Source: CAZLBC01 sp964557575 (GTDB lineage Bacteria > Planctomycetota > Phycisphaerae > SM23-33). From it: a stretch of DNA of 25,771 bases. The notes under the pieces were generated by a model. That model did not search any database and was not told where the DNA came from. It saw only the letters and a program-made list of their open reading frames with translations. The translations under genes were made by a program, and so were the position numbers. Below, in pieces: positions 9,279 to 16,270 of this stretch; the first letter of the stretch is position 1, and each line of letters opens with the position of its first letter. The stretch covers positions 1 through 25,771 of the forward strand of contig CAZLBC010000071.1 in assembly GCA_964557575.1 (NCBI GenBank), read 5' to 3'.

Positions 9279-10704
9279 CGTCTTCGTCCTTCTCGCTCGC
9301 GGCATCGTCGGGATCCGCGGCCTGTTTCACCGCCGGCAGCGCGCCCCCGGCGAGCTTCTCGATGTCGGCGAGGGACCGCCGCAACTCGGTCTCGGCCTTT
9401 TCGGCCGACAGGTCGAATTCAAGCAGGACCCGTTGGGCGTCGACGAGATCCGTGAAGTCGGCCTTCCCGGCCCGGAACGAGGCCTCCGTGGTTTTCAGCG
9501 ATTCCCGGGCCTTGGGCAGGAGGGTCTCGCGGTAAAGGGCCCTCTTACGTTCGGCATCGCGAAACCGGTAGCAGGCGAGCTTCATCGCCGCGCCGAGGTC
9601 CGCGCCCTTCTGCCGCCGCGCCATTTCAGCGGCCCAGAGACGGTTGCGTGCCTCCCGGACACCGGCACGCAGCTTGTGCCACCATACGGGGAGGTTGATC
9701 GACGCCATGACGCCGACGCCGTCCTTCCCGCCGTCGTCGGGGTGGCGGCCGGCGTGGGGCTTGTTGATGTCCACGTAGTCGAGTCCCAGCGTCACGTCGG
9801 GGTAATATTCGTGCTCGGCGAGGGCGAGGCGGCTGCGGCCGCGGGCGATCTCCGCGTCGAGGGCCTTGAGTGCGGGGTTGTTCTTCTTGAGTTGCGCCAG
9901 GATCGCCCGGTCGTCGATCCCGCTTTCCGTGTCTTCGAGACGGGCCGGCCAGGGCAGCACGCTCCCGACGGAGCGGTTGAGGGCGGCGTCGAGCCGGGCG
10001 GAGACCGGTTCGCGGAGGTCGCGCAGGCTCGCGGCGCGATCCGCGAGTTTTCCCAGTTCGACCTGGGCACGAATGACACTCGGATGCGAGGTCGCCCCGG
10101 TCTTGTACCGGGTCCGCGCGACCCGCTCGAGGTGCTTCAGCAGACCGATATTCTCGTCGAGGATGTCGATCTTGCGATTCAGGAGGTAGTATTCGTAGTA
10201 GGCGGCTTTTACGCGGTAGAACAGGTCGAGTCGTTCGGACTCGAACTGCTGCCGGGCGGCCTCGGCGGCCTGCGCGGCCGCGTCGCCGCGGAGCCGGCGC
10301 TTCCCGAACCAGGGGAACGTCTGGGCGAGTGAAACGCGCTGGCGCATCGCGCCGACCCGCGTCTCTATCTCGCTGATGTAATAGCGGTACGTGAGCTTCG
10401 GGTCCGGCAGTGCCTCGACCTGGGGGATCCGCTCGACGGCGGCCTTCCACCGCCCGAACGCGGCCTTGAGGCCGGCGTTGCGGGCGGCGGCGCAGCGGAG
10501 GTAGTCGTCGAGGGTGGGTGTTGCGGGCAGTGCGTCGGACGGCGGTTGGTCGGCGGTGAAGTCTTCGAGGCGGTCGGCATCCGCCGCGCAGGCGCGCTGC
10601 ATGGCTGACGGTTCGCGCCCGGCGGGGGCCATAAGGCCGTTCGTGCAGGCGGATGAGAAGAGGAAAGAGAACGGGATTGTAGTGAAGATAAGTGCTTTTT
10701 TCAT
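9268..10704 (-). CDS. cusC: CusC-type outer-membrane efflux channel (TolC family)
   Basis: This is the outer-membrane duct of the tripartite pump. It has 478 residues, about the usual length for CusC/TolC proteins. An N-terminal signal peptide ends in a lipobox-like FSSAC (Cys near residue 19), suggesting a lipoprotein as in CusC. The rest has the two long Ala/Arg/Glu-rich coiled-coil repeats of the family, with LAQTFPWFGKRRLRGDAA near 140 and ASINLPVWWHKLRAGVREA near 340 as the equivalent positions of the two repeats. The C-terminal tail is acidic. A GGGAGAAA ribosome site lies about 6 bases before the ATG, and a TATAAT is found on the same strand about 30 bases upstream. The gene is followed without a gap by cusB. 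Confidence 0.9.
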   Translation of the reverse strand: MKKALIFTTIPFSFLFSSACTNGLMAPAGREPSAMQRACAADADRLEDFTADQPPSDALPATPTLDDYLRCAAARNAGLKAAFGRWKAAVERIPQVEALPDPKLTYRYYISEIETRVGAMRQRVSLAQTFPWFGKRRLRGDAAAQAAEAARQQFESERLDLFYRVKAAYYEYYLLNRKIDILDENIGLLKHLERVARTRYKTGATSHPSVIRAQVELGKLADRAASLRDLREPVSARLDAALNRSVGSVLPWPARLEDTESGIDDRAILAQLKKNNPALKALDAEIARGRSRLALAEHEYYPDVTLGLDYVDINKPHAGRHPDDGGKDGVGVMASINLPVWWHKLRAGVREARNRLWAAEMARRQKGADLGAAMKLACYRFRDAERKRALYRETLLPKARESLKTTEASFRAGKADFTDLVDAQRVLLEFDLSAEKAETELRRSLADIEKLAGGALPAVKQAADPDDAASEKDEDDER

Positions 10705-10733
10705 TGATTTCTCCCGTGTGCCGACACTCGAGC

Positions 10734-10739
10734 ATTATA
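10734..10739 (-). promoter_or_regulatory. Candidate -10 element for cusCBA
   Basis: On the minus strand the hexamer reads TATAAT, a perfect sigma70 -10, about 30 bases before the cusC ATG. No good TTGACA-like -35 is found 16-18 bases upstream, so the promoter, if real, may depend on an activator. It would give the pump genes an internal promoter separate from the upstream cytochrome gene. The 129-base gap between the two genes shows no clear terminator. Confidence 0.4.
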
Positions 10740-10833
10740 CGGGCAGTCGCATTATTATTACATAACGGGCGCACTCCCCTTGCGGTTCCCCCGGATTGGT
10801 AGCGAATGCAGCAAAATCACCTGTATTTTCAGA

Positions 10834-11658
10834 TCAGACGTATATCCAGATCCAGTGGAGCACGGCCAGGAGCAGCCCGATGACGCCGCCGGCGGCGTGG
10901 ACGGGGATGAAGAGCCGCGTCAGGTTTTTCCTGAACAGGCCGACGGTTTCCGCCGCCGCCAGTACCAGCAGTGAGACGATGCCGAACCACAGCCAAGTGA
11001 CTGGCGGCGCGCCGTACTCGGCAAGGTACACGATGCCGTGGACCGAGAGGCAGATAAAAAGGACCAGGGCGGACGCGGCGTGGATCGGGCGGAACAGGCT
11101 CCTGATCTTCCTGCGGATCAGACCGGTCAGCAGCAGTACCGCGAGGGCCGCGACGGCGAGGTAGCCGGTCTTTTTGGCCACGCCCGTCGCGCGGGAGGGT
11201 GCCCTGACCACGACCCGTTGCATTCTGACCGGACGGCGGGTGCCGGCGGCTGCGGGTTGTGATGCGGCGGCGATTTTGGTCGTCGGGGATTCTGTTTTTT
11301 CATCGGCGGTCGAAACGGGCTCGGCCCCGGCGGCAGTGTCTTCCCCGGCATAGTAGTCGAAGCCGGTGAATGCCTTGAGGTGCGAGGGATTGGACGCGAG
11401 GTACGCGGCGAGTCGCCGTCCTTCGGCCCTGCTGAAGTCCTGCTCCGTCCCGGCGGCATAATCGCGCATGCGGGCGATTGTCAGGTCCCACGACTTCACC
11501 GACCGGTCCTTCGTGTAATAGCCGTACAGGTCGTGGCAGTTGTTGCAGGTGTGGTCCAGGAGTTTCCTGTCGGTCCACGCCTTGCGACCGAATTCTCCGC
11601 CGGCGGCGGGCGCGGCGACGGCAGTCAGCAGCATCAGGATAACGTACGTTCTTCTCAT
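10834..11658 (-). CDS. Membrane cytochrome: c-type haem domain fused to a four-helix di-haem b-like domain
   Basis: A signal peptide (1-20) is followed by a small c-type cytochrome domain with CNNCH at 38-42 and a W...RM segment whose M64 could be the sixth haem ligand, then ...RRLAAYLA. A Pro/Ala/Thr-rich linker (about 105-160) leads to four hydrophobic helices (about 164-181, 193-215, 220-241, 251-274). Helix 2 contains H193 and H207 and helix 4 contains H254 and H268; each pair is spaced H-X13-H, the classical arrangement for holding two b haems between two helices, as in cytochrome b and ferric-reductase-like proteins. The likely role is electron transfer between the quinone/membrane pool and a periplasmic partner. 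Its place directly upstream of cusCBA and divergent from a secreted metal-binding protein suggests redox handling of copper or iron, but that is inference. I do not recognise a named family for the whole protein. Confidence 0.75.
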   Translation of the reverse strand: MRRTYVILMLLTAVAAPAAGGEFGRKAWTDRKLLDHTCNNCHDLYGYYTKDRSVKSWDLTIARMRDYAAGTEQDFSRAEGRRLAAYLASNPSHLKAFTGFDYYAGEDTAAGAEPVSTADEKTESPTTKIAAASQPAAAGTRRPVRMQRVVVRAPSRATGVAKKTGYLAVAALAVLLLTGLIRRKIRSLFRPIHAASALVLFICLSVHGIVYLAEYGAPPVTWLWFGIVSLLVLAAAETVGLFRKNLTRLFIPVHAAGGVIGLLLAVLHWIWIYV

Positions 11659-11688
11659 TGCTTTATCCCGGTAATGATTTTGCTCAAG

Positions 11689-11694
11689 AGTATA
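11689..11694 (-). promoter_or_regulatory. Candidate -10 element for the cytochrome-cus operon
   Basis: Read on the minus strand the hexamer is TATACT, five of six matches to the sigma70 -10, about 31 bases before the ATG at 11658. The -35 region carries no TTGACA; instead a 24-bp dyad (11707-11730) lies there. That arrangement would suit a regulated promoter. Confidence 0.4.
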
Positions 11695-11706
11695 GCATCA
11701 TGACGG

Positions 11707-11730
11707 CCGGTTTTCCCCTTCGGGAACCGG
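11707..11730. repeat. Dyad symmetry in divergent copper-gene spacer, possible operator
   Basis: The arms CCGGTT (11707-11712) and AACCGG (11725-11730) are perfect inverted repeats, and T-G pairing could extend the stem inward. It lies between two divergent genes and overlaps the expected -35 region of the minus-strand promoter, so it is not a terminator of a preceding gene and has no T-run. It could be the binding site of a metal-responsive regulator. It does not match a CueR or CsoR operator that I can recall. Confidence 0.3.
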
Positions 11731-11863
11731 GTTCAACTCACTTTTATCTGTACAAGATCAACTGCCGAATATTTTCGATAGTGCGGAACGTCGATGGCTG
11801 AATCATCGTTTGGTGTTATGAAAATGAACATAATAATCATTACTAGATTGAAAGGATGTAACC

Positions 11864-12400
11864 ATGAAAACACGCATTGTTGTACTGGCATCGTTGGGGG
11901 CGGTTACCGCTGGGCTGTTGCTCGCCACACTCCCCGTCACCGCTGACTCGTGTAACATGGGCGGCAACCAAACTGGTAAAAAGTCACGTAACACGGCGGC
12001 TGAGCACTGTCCCTGGACGGGACTCGAAGACGTCCTCGAGCATATCGCGGCGGGGCGAAAAGCCGTCGACGCCGGTAACAGGGACGAGGCACTCGCCGCG
12101 CTGGACAAGGCCGCAGCCGGTGTACGGGCATCACGCGAGGCCATGCGCCCGGCGGTGGTGAACACGAAGTGCCCGATTATGGGCAGCACAATCGATCCCG
12201 ACAAAGTTCCCGCAAACCTGTACCGGGTACACAAGGGCACGGGAATCGGATTCTGCTGCGCGGGCTGTCCGGCAAAGTGGGACAAGCTGTCGAACGCTGA
12301 AAAAATGAACAGGTTAAAAGGGGCGGGCATCAAGGCCGACGCACCGGCCGGTACCTGCCCCGCAGGAGGGAAGAAGGCCTCGGGTTGCTGCAACGGCTGA
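11864..12400 (+). CDS. Small secreted Cys/Met-rich metal-binding protein (YHS/TRASH-like)
   Basis: The protein has 178 residues with a signal peptide (1-27, ending near TADSC). The mature part has an Ala-rich helical section (52-95) and then a metal-site segment: CPIMG at 103-107 followed by GFCCAGCPAKW at 129-139. This C-P-x-M ... C-C-x-G-C-P pattern resembles YHS/TRASH-type and heavy-metal-binding domains that hold soft metals. Two further clusters, C30-x-M32 and C165/C175/C176, bracket it. It probably binds Cu(I) or Ag(I) in the periplasm as a scavenger or chaperone for the CusCBA pump encoded divergently. An AAAGGA ribosome site lies 8 bases before the ATG. It is a single-gene transcript closed by a strong terminator 43 bases after the stop. 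Location and metal class are likely; the exact metal is inferred. Confidence 0.8.
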   Translation: MKTRIVVLASLGAVTAGLLLATLPVTADSCNMGGNQTGKKSRNTAAEHCPWTGLEDVLEHIAAGRKAVDAGNRDEALAALDKAAAGVRASREAMRPAVVNTKCPIMGSTIDPDKVPANLYRVHKGTGIGFCCAGCPAKWDKLSNAEKMNRLKGAGIKADAPAGTCPAGGKKASGCCNG

Positions 12401-12442
12401 GGCTGCGGGCGCAAGACGTGCCGGCGGTAGAACGTCGGATCG

Positions 12443-12476
12443 CGGGCCGGTCCGGTATCACGGGCCGGCCCGTTTT
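12443..12476 (+). terminator. Strong intrinsic terminator
   Basis: A 12-bp GC-rich stem (left arm 12443-12454, right arm 12461-12472, one G-U pair) closes a six-base loop and is followed at once by TTTTATT. It ends the transcript of the secreted metal-binding protein and separates it from the metX operon. Confidence 0.85.
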
Positions 12477-12494
12477 ATTAAAAGTATTAAAAGA

Positions 12495-12607
12495 GGACAC
12501 GCAATACCTGTGCGGACAACGTGATTTTGAAATACTGGTAACCATATGTATATAAGTAGCTTATGTGGAATATGCGAAAAATTTTTTGTTGTGGGTATTG
12601 CGTGTCC
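12495..12607. mobile_element. 113-bp element with perfect 14-bp terminal inverted repeats (MITE-like)
   Basis: GGACACGCAATACC (12495-12508) and its exact complement GGTATTGCGTGTCC (12594-12607) bound an AT-rich core with no coding capacity. The core differs in composition from the genes on either side. Terminal repeats of this quality round a short non-coding core suggest a miniature transposable element or the remnant of an insertion sequence. No target-site duplication is evident: the flanking bases AAGA and AGAC do not match. A very long-looped RNA hairpin is the alternative. Confidence 0.45.
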
Positions 12608-12634
12608 AGACTTTTTCCGTCCAGACTTTTTCCG
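12605..12634 (+). repeat. Tandem 2 x 15-bp direct repeat
   Basis: The 15-mer TCCAGACTTTTTCCG occurs twice, head to tail without a gap or mismatch (12605-12619 and 12620-12634). The first copy overlaps the last three bases of the right 14-bp inverted repeat, so the duplication sits at the edge of the MITE-like element. It could be a slippage or insertion product, or a pair of binding sites. Confidence 0.7.
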
Positions 12635-12662
12635 GGGCACGGGGAACCGTTGAGGCTGTTTC

Positions 12663-12697
12663 CGCGTTAATCTCTACACGTAAATAAAGTTAACGCG
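12663..12697. promoter_or_regulatory. 8-N19-8 inverted repeat before the metX operon, candidate operator
   Basis: CGCGTTAA (12663-12670) and TTAACGCG (12690-12697) are perfect inverted repeats with 19 bases between them, ending 7 bases before the first possible metX start. A weak promoter (TTGAGG at 12650-12655, 17 bases, TCTACA at 12673-12678) overlaps it. A regulator bound here would cover the -10 and start region. If transcribed, it could fold over the translation start. No known riboswitch is recognisable. Confidence 0.45.
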
Positions 12698-12704
12698 TAT
12701 CACG

Positions 12705-14513
12705 GTGAGTAGAGTGAACCATATTCCCGGGAGCAGCGATTCGGGCATCGGCGCGGGAGACCTCCCGTATGCCCGTTCCGTTACGTTCGACGAGCCGCTC
12801 GAACTCGAAAACGGCGGCATTCTTCCCGCCGTCACGGTGGCCTACGAGACGTGGGGCACCCTGAACGCCGACCGCTCCAACGCCGTCCTGGTATGCCACG
12901 CCCTCACCGGCGACTCGCACGCCGCCTCCCACGACGCCGGCGACGATCCCGGGTGGTGGGAGATATTCATCGGGCCGGGAAAGCCGGTGGATACCACCGG
13001 CCTCTGCGTGATCTGTTCCAACGTCCTCGGCGGCTGCCGGGGAACGACCGGCCCGAACGCGATCAACCCCGAGACCGGCACCTATTACGGCAGCGACTTC
13101 CCCGCGATCACCATCGGCGACATGGTCGCGGTCCAGCGGCGCCTGGTCGCGCACCTCGGCATCGAGAAGCTCCTCGCCGTCATCGGGGGGTCCATGGGCG
13201 GGCACCAGGCCCTCTGCTGGGGGGCGCGGTACAGCGGGATGGTCGCGGGGGTCGTCCTGCTGGGGACGTCCCCGCGGCTCAACAGCCAGTCGCTGGCCTT
13301 CGACGTCGTGGGGCGGAACGCCATTTACCTGGACCCGGATTTCAACGGCGGCAATTACTACGACGCGGCGCGGAAACCCGATGTCGGCCTGGCCATCGCC
13401 CGGATGCTGGGCCACATAACCTACCTCTCGCCGCAATCGATGAAGGAGAAATTCGAGGCGACCCGCGACACGCCGTGGGACATCGACACGGTGTTCGAAA
13501 AGGAGTTTTCCGTCGGTTCCTACCTCGCCCACCAGGGCCAGAAGTTCACCGAGCGGTTCGACGCCAACAGCTACCTGCTGCTCTCCATGGCGATGGACCA
13601 GTTCGATAGCGGCGGCACCGCCGACGAACTCGCCGTGTCGTTCGGCGAAACGGGCAGTCGCTGGCTGATCGTCAGTTTCGACAGCGACTGGCTGTTTCCG
13701 CCGGCCCAGAGCCGGGACATGGTCGAATCGCTGGTACGCGACTGGAAGGCGGTCAGTTACTGCAACGTCGACAGCAACTGCGGCCACGACGCCTTCCTGC
13801 TGCCCGACGACATCGATTCGTACGGCGGACTGACGTCGGCCTTCCTGATGAACCTCGTCGGCAGCCGCCTGCCCGTGGACGACCGCCGCGACCGACACGA
13901 TCCGACCAGCGTATTTTACCGCCTCGACTACGAGCGGATAATCGACCTCGTCGCTCCGGGCGATTCGATCCTCGACCTCGGTGCGGCGAAGGGCGGGCTC
14001 CTGCACCGGTTCAGAAAAAACGGCCACGAACAGCTCTTCGGCGTGGAGATCGACGAGGCGTGTATTATTGCCGGTGTCGGGTGGGGACTGAACGTCATAC
14101 ACTGCGACCTGAACCGGGGGCTCGGCTTTTTCGGCGACGACCAGTTCGACACGGTCATACTCTCGCGGACGCTGCAGACCGTCTACGACGTGGAGGGCAT
14201 CGTCGACGAGATGCTCCGGGTGGGCCGCCGGTGCGTCATCTCGGTGCCGAACTTCGGCTACTACAAGCTCCGCGATCGATTTGTCGAGACCGGCAGGATG
14301 CCGGCGGCCGCGCTGCTGCATTACCGGTGGTACAACACGCCCAATATTCGCGTGATGACCCTCAAGGACTTCGTGGATTTCTGTGAAGAGAGACACATCA
14401 GGATAGAACAAACGATTGCCCTCGATACGGAGGCCGGGACCGAGATCCCGGCCGGGGACGATCCGGACACGCGGGCGGACATGGCGATCTACGTGATCAG
14501 CAGAAACGGTTGA
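12705..14513 (+). CDS. metX: MetX-MetW fusion: homoserine O-acyltransferase with C-terminal MetW domain
   Basis: Residues 1-385 are an alpha/beta-hydrolase of the MetX family, which acylates homoserine as the first committed step of methionine synthesis. The nucleophile elbow GGSMGG gives S163, and D328 (SFDSDWLFPP) and H361 (CGHDAF) complete the triad. Residues about 395-602 are a complete MetW domain with VILSRTLQTVYD, EMLRVGRRCVISVPNFG and GRMP...YRWYNTPNIRV. MetW normally is a separate partner encoded next to metX. The fused MetW has an altered SAM loop, DLGAAKG at 424-430 instead of DLGCGxG. Acetyl versus succinyl donor cannot be told from the sequence. The start is GTG at 12705 or, with better ribosome-site support (GGTGAG at 12704-12709), GTG at 12714. 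It is the first gene of a long operon; the next begins 33 bases later. Confidence 0.93.
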   Translation: MSRVNHIPGSSDSGIGAGDLPYARSVTFDEPLELENGGILPAVTVAYETWGTLNADRSNAVLVCHALTGDSHAASHDAGDDPGWWEIFIGPGKPVDTTGLCVICSNVLGGCRGTTGPNAINPETGTYYGSDFPAITIGDMVAVQRRLVAHLGIEKLLAVIGGSMGGHQALCWGARYSGMVAGVVLLGTSPRLNSQSLAFDVVGRNAIYLDPDFNGGNYYDAARKPDVGLAIARMLGHITYLSPQSMKEKFEATRDTPWDIDTVFEKEFSVGSYLAHQGQKFTERFDANSYLLLSMAMDQFDSGGTADELAVSFGETGSRWLIVSFDSDWLFPPAQSRDMVESLVRDWKAVSYCNVDSNCGHDAFLLPDDIDSYGGLTSAFLMNLVGSRLPVDDRRDRHDPTSVFYRLDYERIIDLVAPGDSILDLGAAKGGLLHRFRKNGHEQLFGVEIDEACIIAGVGWGLNVIHCDLNRGLGFFGDDQFDTVILSRTLQTVYDVEGIVDEMLRVGRRCVISVPNFGYYKLRDRFVETGRMPAAALLHYRWYNTPNIRVMTLKDFVDFCEERHIRIEQTIALDTEAGTEIPAGDDPDTRADMAIYVISRNG

Positions 14514-14546
14514 GCGCCGCCGCCCGGTCAGCAAAGGAGAATGACG

Positions 14547-15149
14547 ATGATTGCCAAGACACTCTTGCTGTTGCTGGTGGGGCTCGGCGCGGCCGGGCAG
14601 AAGGGCGTGGGGCCGGGAGACGCAGCCCCGGCGTTCGAGCTCTTCGGCGTCGATTACCGGTACCACTCCCTCGCGCAGTACGCCGACAAGAAGGCGGTGG
14701 TGGTCTTCTTTACCTGTAATCACTGCCCGGTTGCGAAGAAGTACGAGGACACCTTCATAGCGCTCGCGAAGAAATACCGGCCGAAGGGCGTCCAGTTCGT
14801 GGCCGTCAATCCGAACCCGGCGGACATGGTCGCCGCGGACGGGTTTCCCCAGATGCGGAAGCGGGCCGCGGAGAAGGGATATCCCTTTCCCTACCTGTAC
14901 GACGAGACCCAGAAGACGGCCCGTGCGTACGGGGCGAAGGTGACGCCGCACGTCTACGTGGTCCGCTTCGCCGACCGCGGCGGAAAGAAGCCCGAACCGG
15001 CCGTCGTGTACAAGGGGGGCGTGGACAACCGCGGTAAGGAGCCGCGCTACCTCGTCGACGCGCTGGATGCCGTGCTCGCCGGCACGGACATCGAAAACGA
15101 GAAAACGGCCGCGTTCGGCTGCGGTATCAAGTACCGGAAGAAAAAGTAA
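14547..15149 (+). CDS. Secreted thioredoxin-fold (AhpC/TSA-like) protein
   Basis: The protein has 200 residues and an N-terminal hydrophobic signal-like segment (3-16), followed by a redoxin domain: PGDAAPAFEL at 23-32, the active site CNHC at 57-60 (FFTCNHCPVAKKYE), and TPHVYV near 133 with the conserved cis-Pro. Such proteins are usually annotated as thioredoxin-family or peroxiredoxin-like; a reductase or redox-relay role in the periplasm is likely but the substrate is unknown. A further Cys lies near the C-terminus (GCGIKY). Two ATGs are close together; the one at 14547 has AAGGAG at 7 bases and is preferred over 14541, which is only 1 base away. It sits 33 bases after metX-metW and 6 bases before the next thioredoxin-like gene, so all are co-transcribed. 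Confidence 0.85.
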   Translation: MIAKTLLLLLVGLGAAGQKGVGPGDAAPAFELFGVDYRYHSLAQYADKKAVVVFFTCNHCPVAKKYEDTFIALAKKYRPKGVQFVAVNPNPADMVAADGFPQMRKRAAEKGYPFPYLYDETQKTARAYGAKVTPHVYVVRFADRGGKKPEPAVVYKGGVDNRGKEPRYLVDALDAVLAGTDIENEKTAAFGCGIKYRKKK

Positions 15150-15155
15150 CAGGAT

Positions 15156-15755
15156 ATGATGTCCCTGACCGCTGTTCATCCATTCAGGACGATCCTGCTG
15201 CTGTTTCTTCTTGCCTGGTCCTTTTCCGGGTGCGGGAATGATGACGGCTCCCGAGGTGGGGGCCGCGGTTCGTCGCTGCCGGATGACACCGAGGCCGTCG
15301 AGCTGCGCAGGATCGACGCGGCCGGTATTAACCGCCTGTTACAACGGCATGCCGGCGAGGTCGTCCTGCTGGACTTCTGGGCGACCTGGTGTATACCCTG
15401 TGTCGAAGAGTTCCCCCGGCTGCAGGAATGGCACGAGGAGTTCGGCGGGCGGGGGCTGGCGATCGTTGCGGTCAACGTCGAGAACCCGGACGAGGCGGAA
15501 GATGAGGTCCGCCGGTTTCTGGCCGGGCGCGAGCACGATTTTGCCACCGGTATCCTGGACGTGCCGGAGTACACCGCCTTCGTGAAATCCGTGGACGGGC
15601 GGTGGGGCGGGGAGGTCCCGGCGCTGTTTCTTTACGACCGGCGGGGCGAGCAGGCCCGCGCGTTTTTCGGTTCACGCGAGACGGCCGAGATCCGCTCGGC
15701 GATCGTCTCGCTGCTGGGAGGCACAGGCGCTGCCGGATCGCCGCCGCCCGGATGA
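15156..15755 (+). CDS. TlpA/ResA-like thioredoxin lipoprotein
   Basis: The signal peptide ends in a lipobox, FSGC (Cys26), so this is a membrane-anchored lipoprotein. The thioredoxin domain has FWATWCIPC (active Cys at 79 and 82) and the cis-Pro loop GGEVPALFLYD at 151-161. TlpA/ResA proteins reduce disulfides in the periplasm, for example in apocytochrome c or metal-protein assembly, and are recharged by DsbD or CcdA; a DsbD gene is two genes downstream, which fits. ATGs at 15156 and 15159 are both possible; the second leaves better room after the AGGA at 15151-15154. The Gly/Ser-rich linker (27-42) and the Pro-rich tail are typical of tethers. The natural substrate cannot be read from the sequence. 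Confidence 0.88.
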   Translation: MMSLTAVHPFRTILLLFLLAWSFSGCGNDDGSRGGGRGSSLPDDTEAVELRRIDAAGINRLLQRHAGEVVLLDFWATWCIPCVEEFPRLQEWHEEFGGRGLAIVAVNVENPDEAEDEVRRFLAGREHDFATGILDVPEYTAFVKSVDGRWGGEVPALFLYDRRGEQARAFFGSRETAEIRSAIVSLLGGTGAAGSPPPG

Positions 15756-15783
15756 AACGAGAATCGACGATATGGAGAACACG

Positions 15784-16227
15784 ATGGACGGACAAAAGAA
15801 ACGGGTGCTCTTCCTGTGTACGGGCAATTCGTGCCGCAGCCAGATGGCCGAGGGCTGGACGCGGAAGCTGCACGGTGATACCATCGAGGCCTGCTCGGCG
15901 GGGATCGAGACCCACGGTCTGAATCACTCCGCGGTGCGGGTGATGGCGGAGGCGGACGTCGATATTTCAGAACACCGCTCCGAGCCGGTCGGCGAATACG
16001 CGGACCGGGAGTTCGACCTCGTCGTGACCGTTTGCGACGCCGCCCACGAGACGTGCCCGGTCTTCCCGGGGGACACGAAGGTCGTCCACCGGGGATTCGC
16101 CGATCCGCCCGCGCTCGCCGCCGGCTGCGAAACCGAAGAAGAGCAACTCGATTGTTACCGCAGGGTCAGGGACGAGATCCGACGATACGTGGAGACGCTG
16201 CCGGCGGAACTGGCGCGGGGTGAGTGA
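15784..16227 (+). CDS. arsC: Arsenate reductase, thioredoxin-coupled LMW-phosphatase type
   Basis: It reduces arsenate to arsenite in the cytoplasm through a Cys cascade and thioredoxin. The P-loop LCTGNSCRSQMAEG gives the nucleophile C12 and R18. The second and third redox Cys are in VCDAAHETCPVFPG (C84 and C91), the pattern that separates ArsC from ordinary protein-tyrosine phosphatases. The length of 147 residues is normal. Of two starts, ATG 15784 is favoured by GGAG at 6 bases; ATG 15772 would add four residues. It lies between the TlpA-like gene and dsbD. No arsR, arsenite exporter or arsenic methylase is present in the window, so where the arsenite goes is not shown here. Confidence 0.92.
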   Translation: MDGQKKRVLFLCTGNSCRSQMAEGWTRKLHGDTIEACSAGIETHGLNHSAVRVMAEADVDISEHRSEPVGEYADREFDLVVTVCDAAHETCPVFPGDTKVVHRGFADPPALAAGCETEEEQLDCYRRVRDEIRRYVETLPAELARGE

Positions 16228-16270
16228 ACCTTTCGCGCCGCCCGCCCGTTTTAATTGCCGGAGATTGACG

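Noticed and set aside
9279..9305. Upstream ATG start for cusB
   Set aside because: Adds nine Arg-rich residues before the anchor and lies deeper in cusC; the ATG at 9278 has AAGGA at 8 bases.
8944..10332. 462-residue plus-strand open frame opposite cusB and cusC
   Set aside because: Shadow frame with biased composition; minus strand carries the adaptor and TolC-type proteins.
12605..12634. CRISPR array
   Set aside because: Only two adjacent 15-base copies without spacers and no cas gene.
12690..15179. 829-residue minus-strand open frame opposite metX-metW and the thioredoxin gene
   Set aside because: No recognisable domain; the plus strand holds complete MetX, MetW and redoxin motifs.
16220..16270. 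GTG start for dsbD overlapping the arsC stop
   Set aside because: It would place 17 residues ahead of a normal signal peptide; ATG 16271 has a proper ribosome site.
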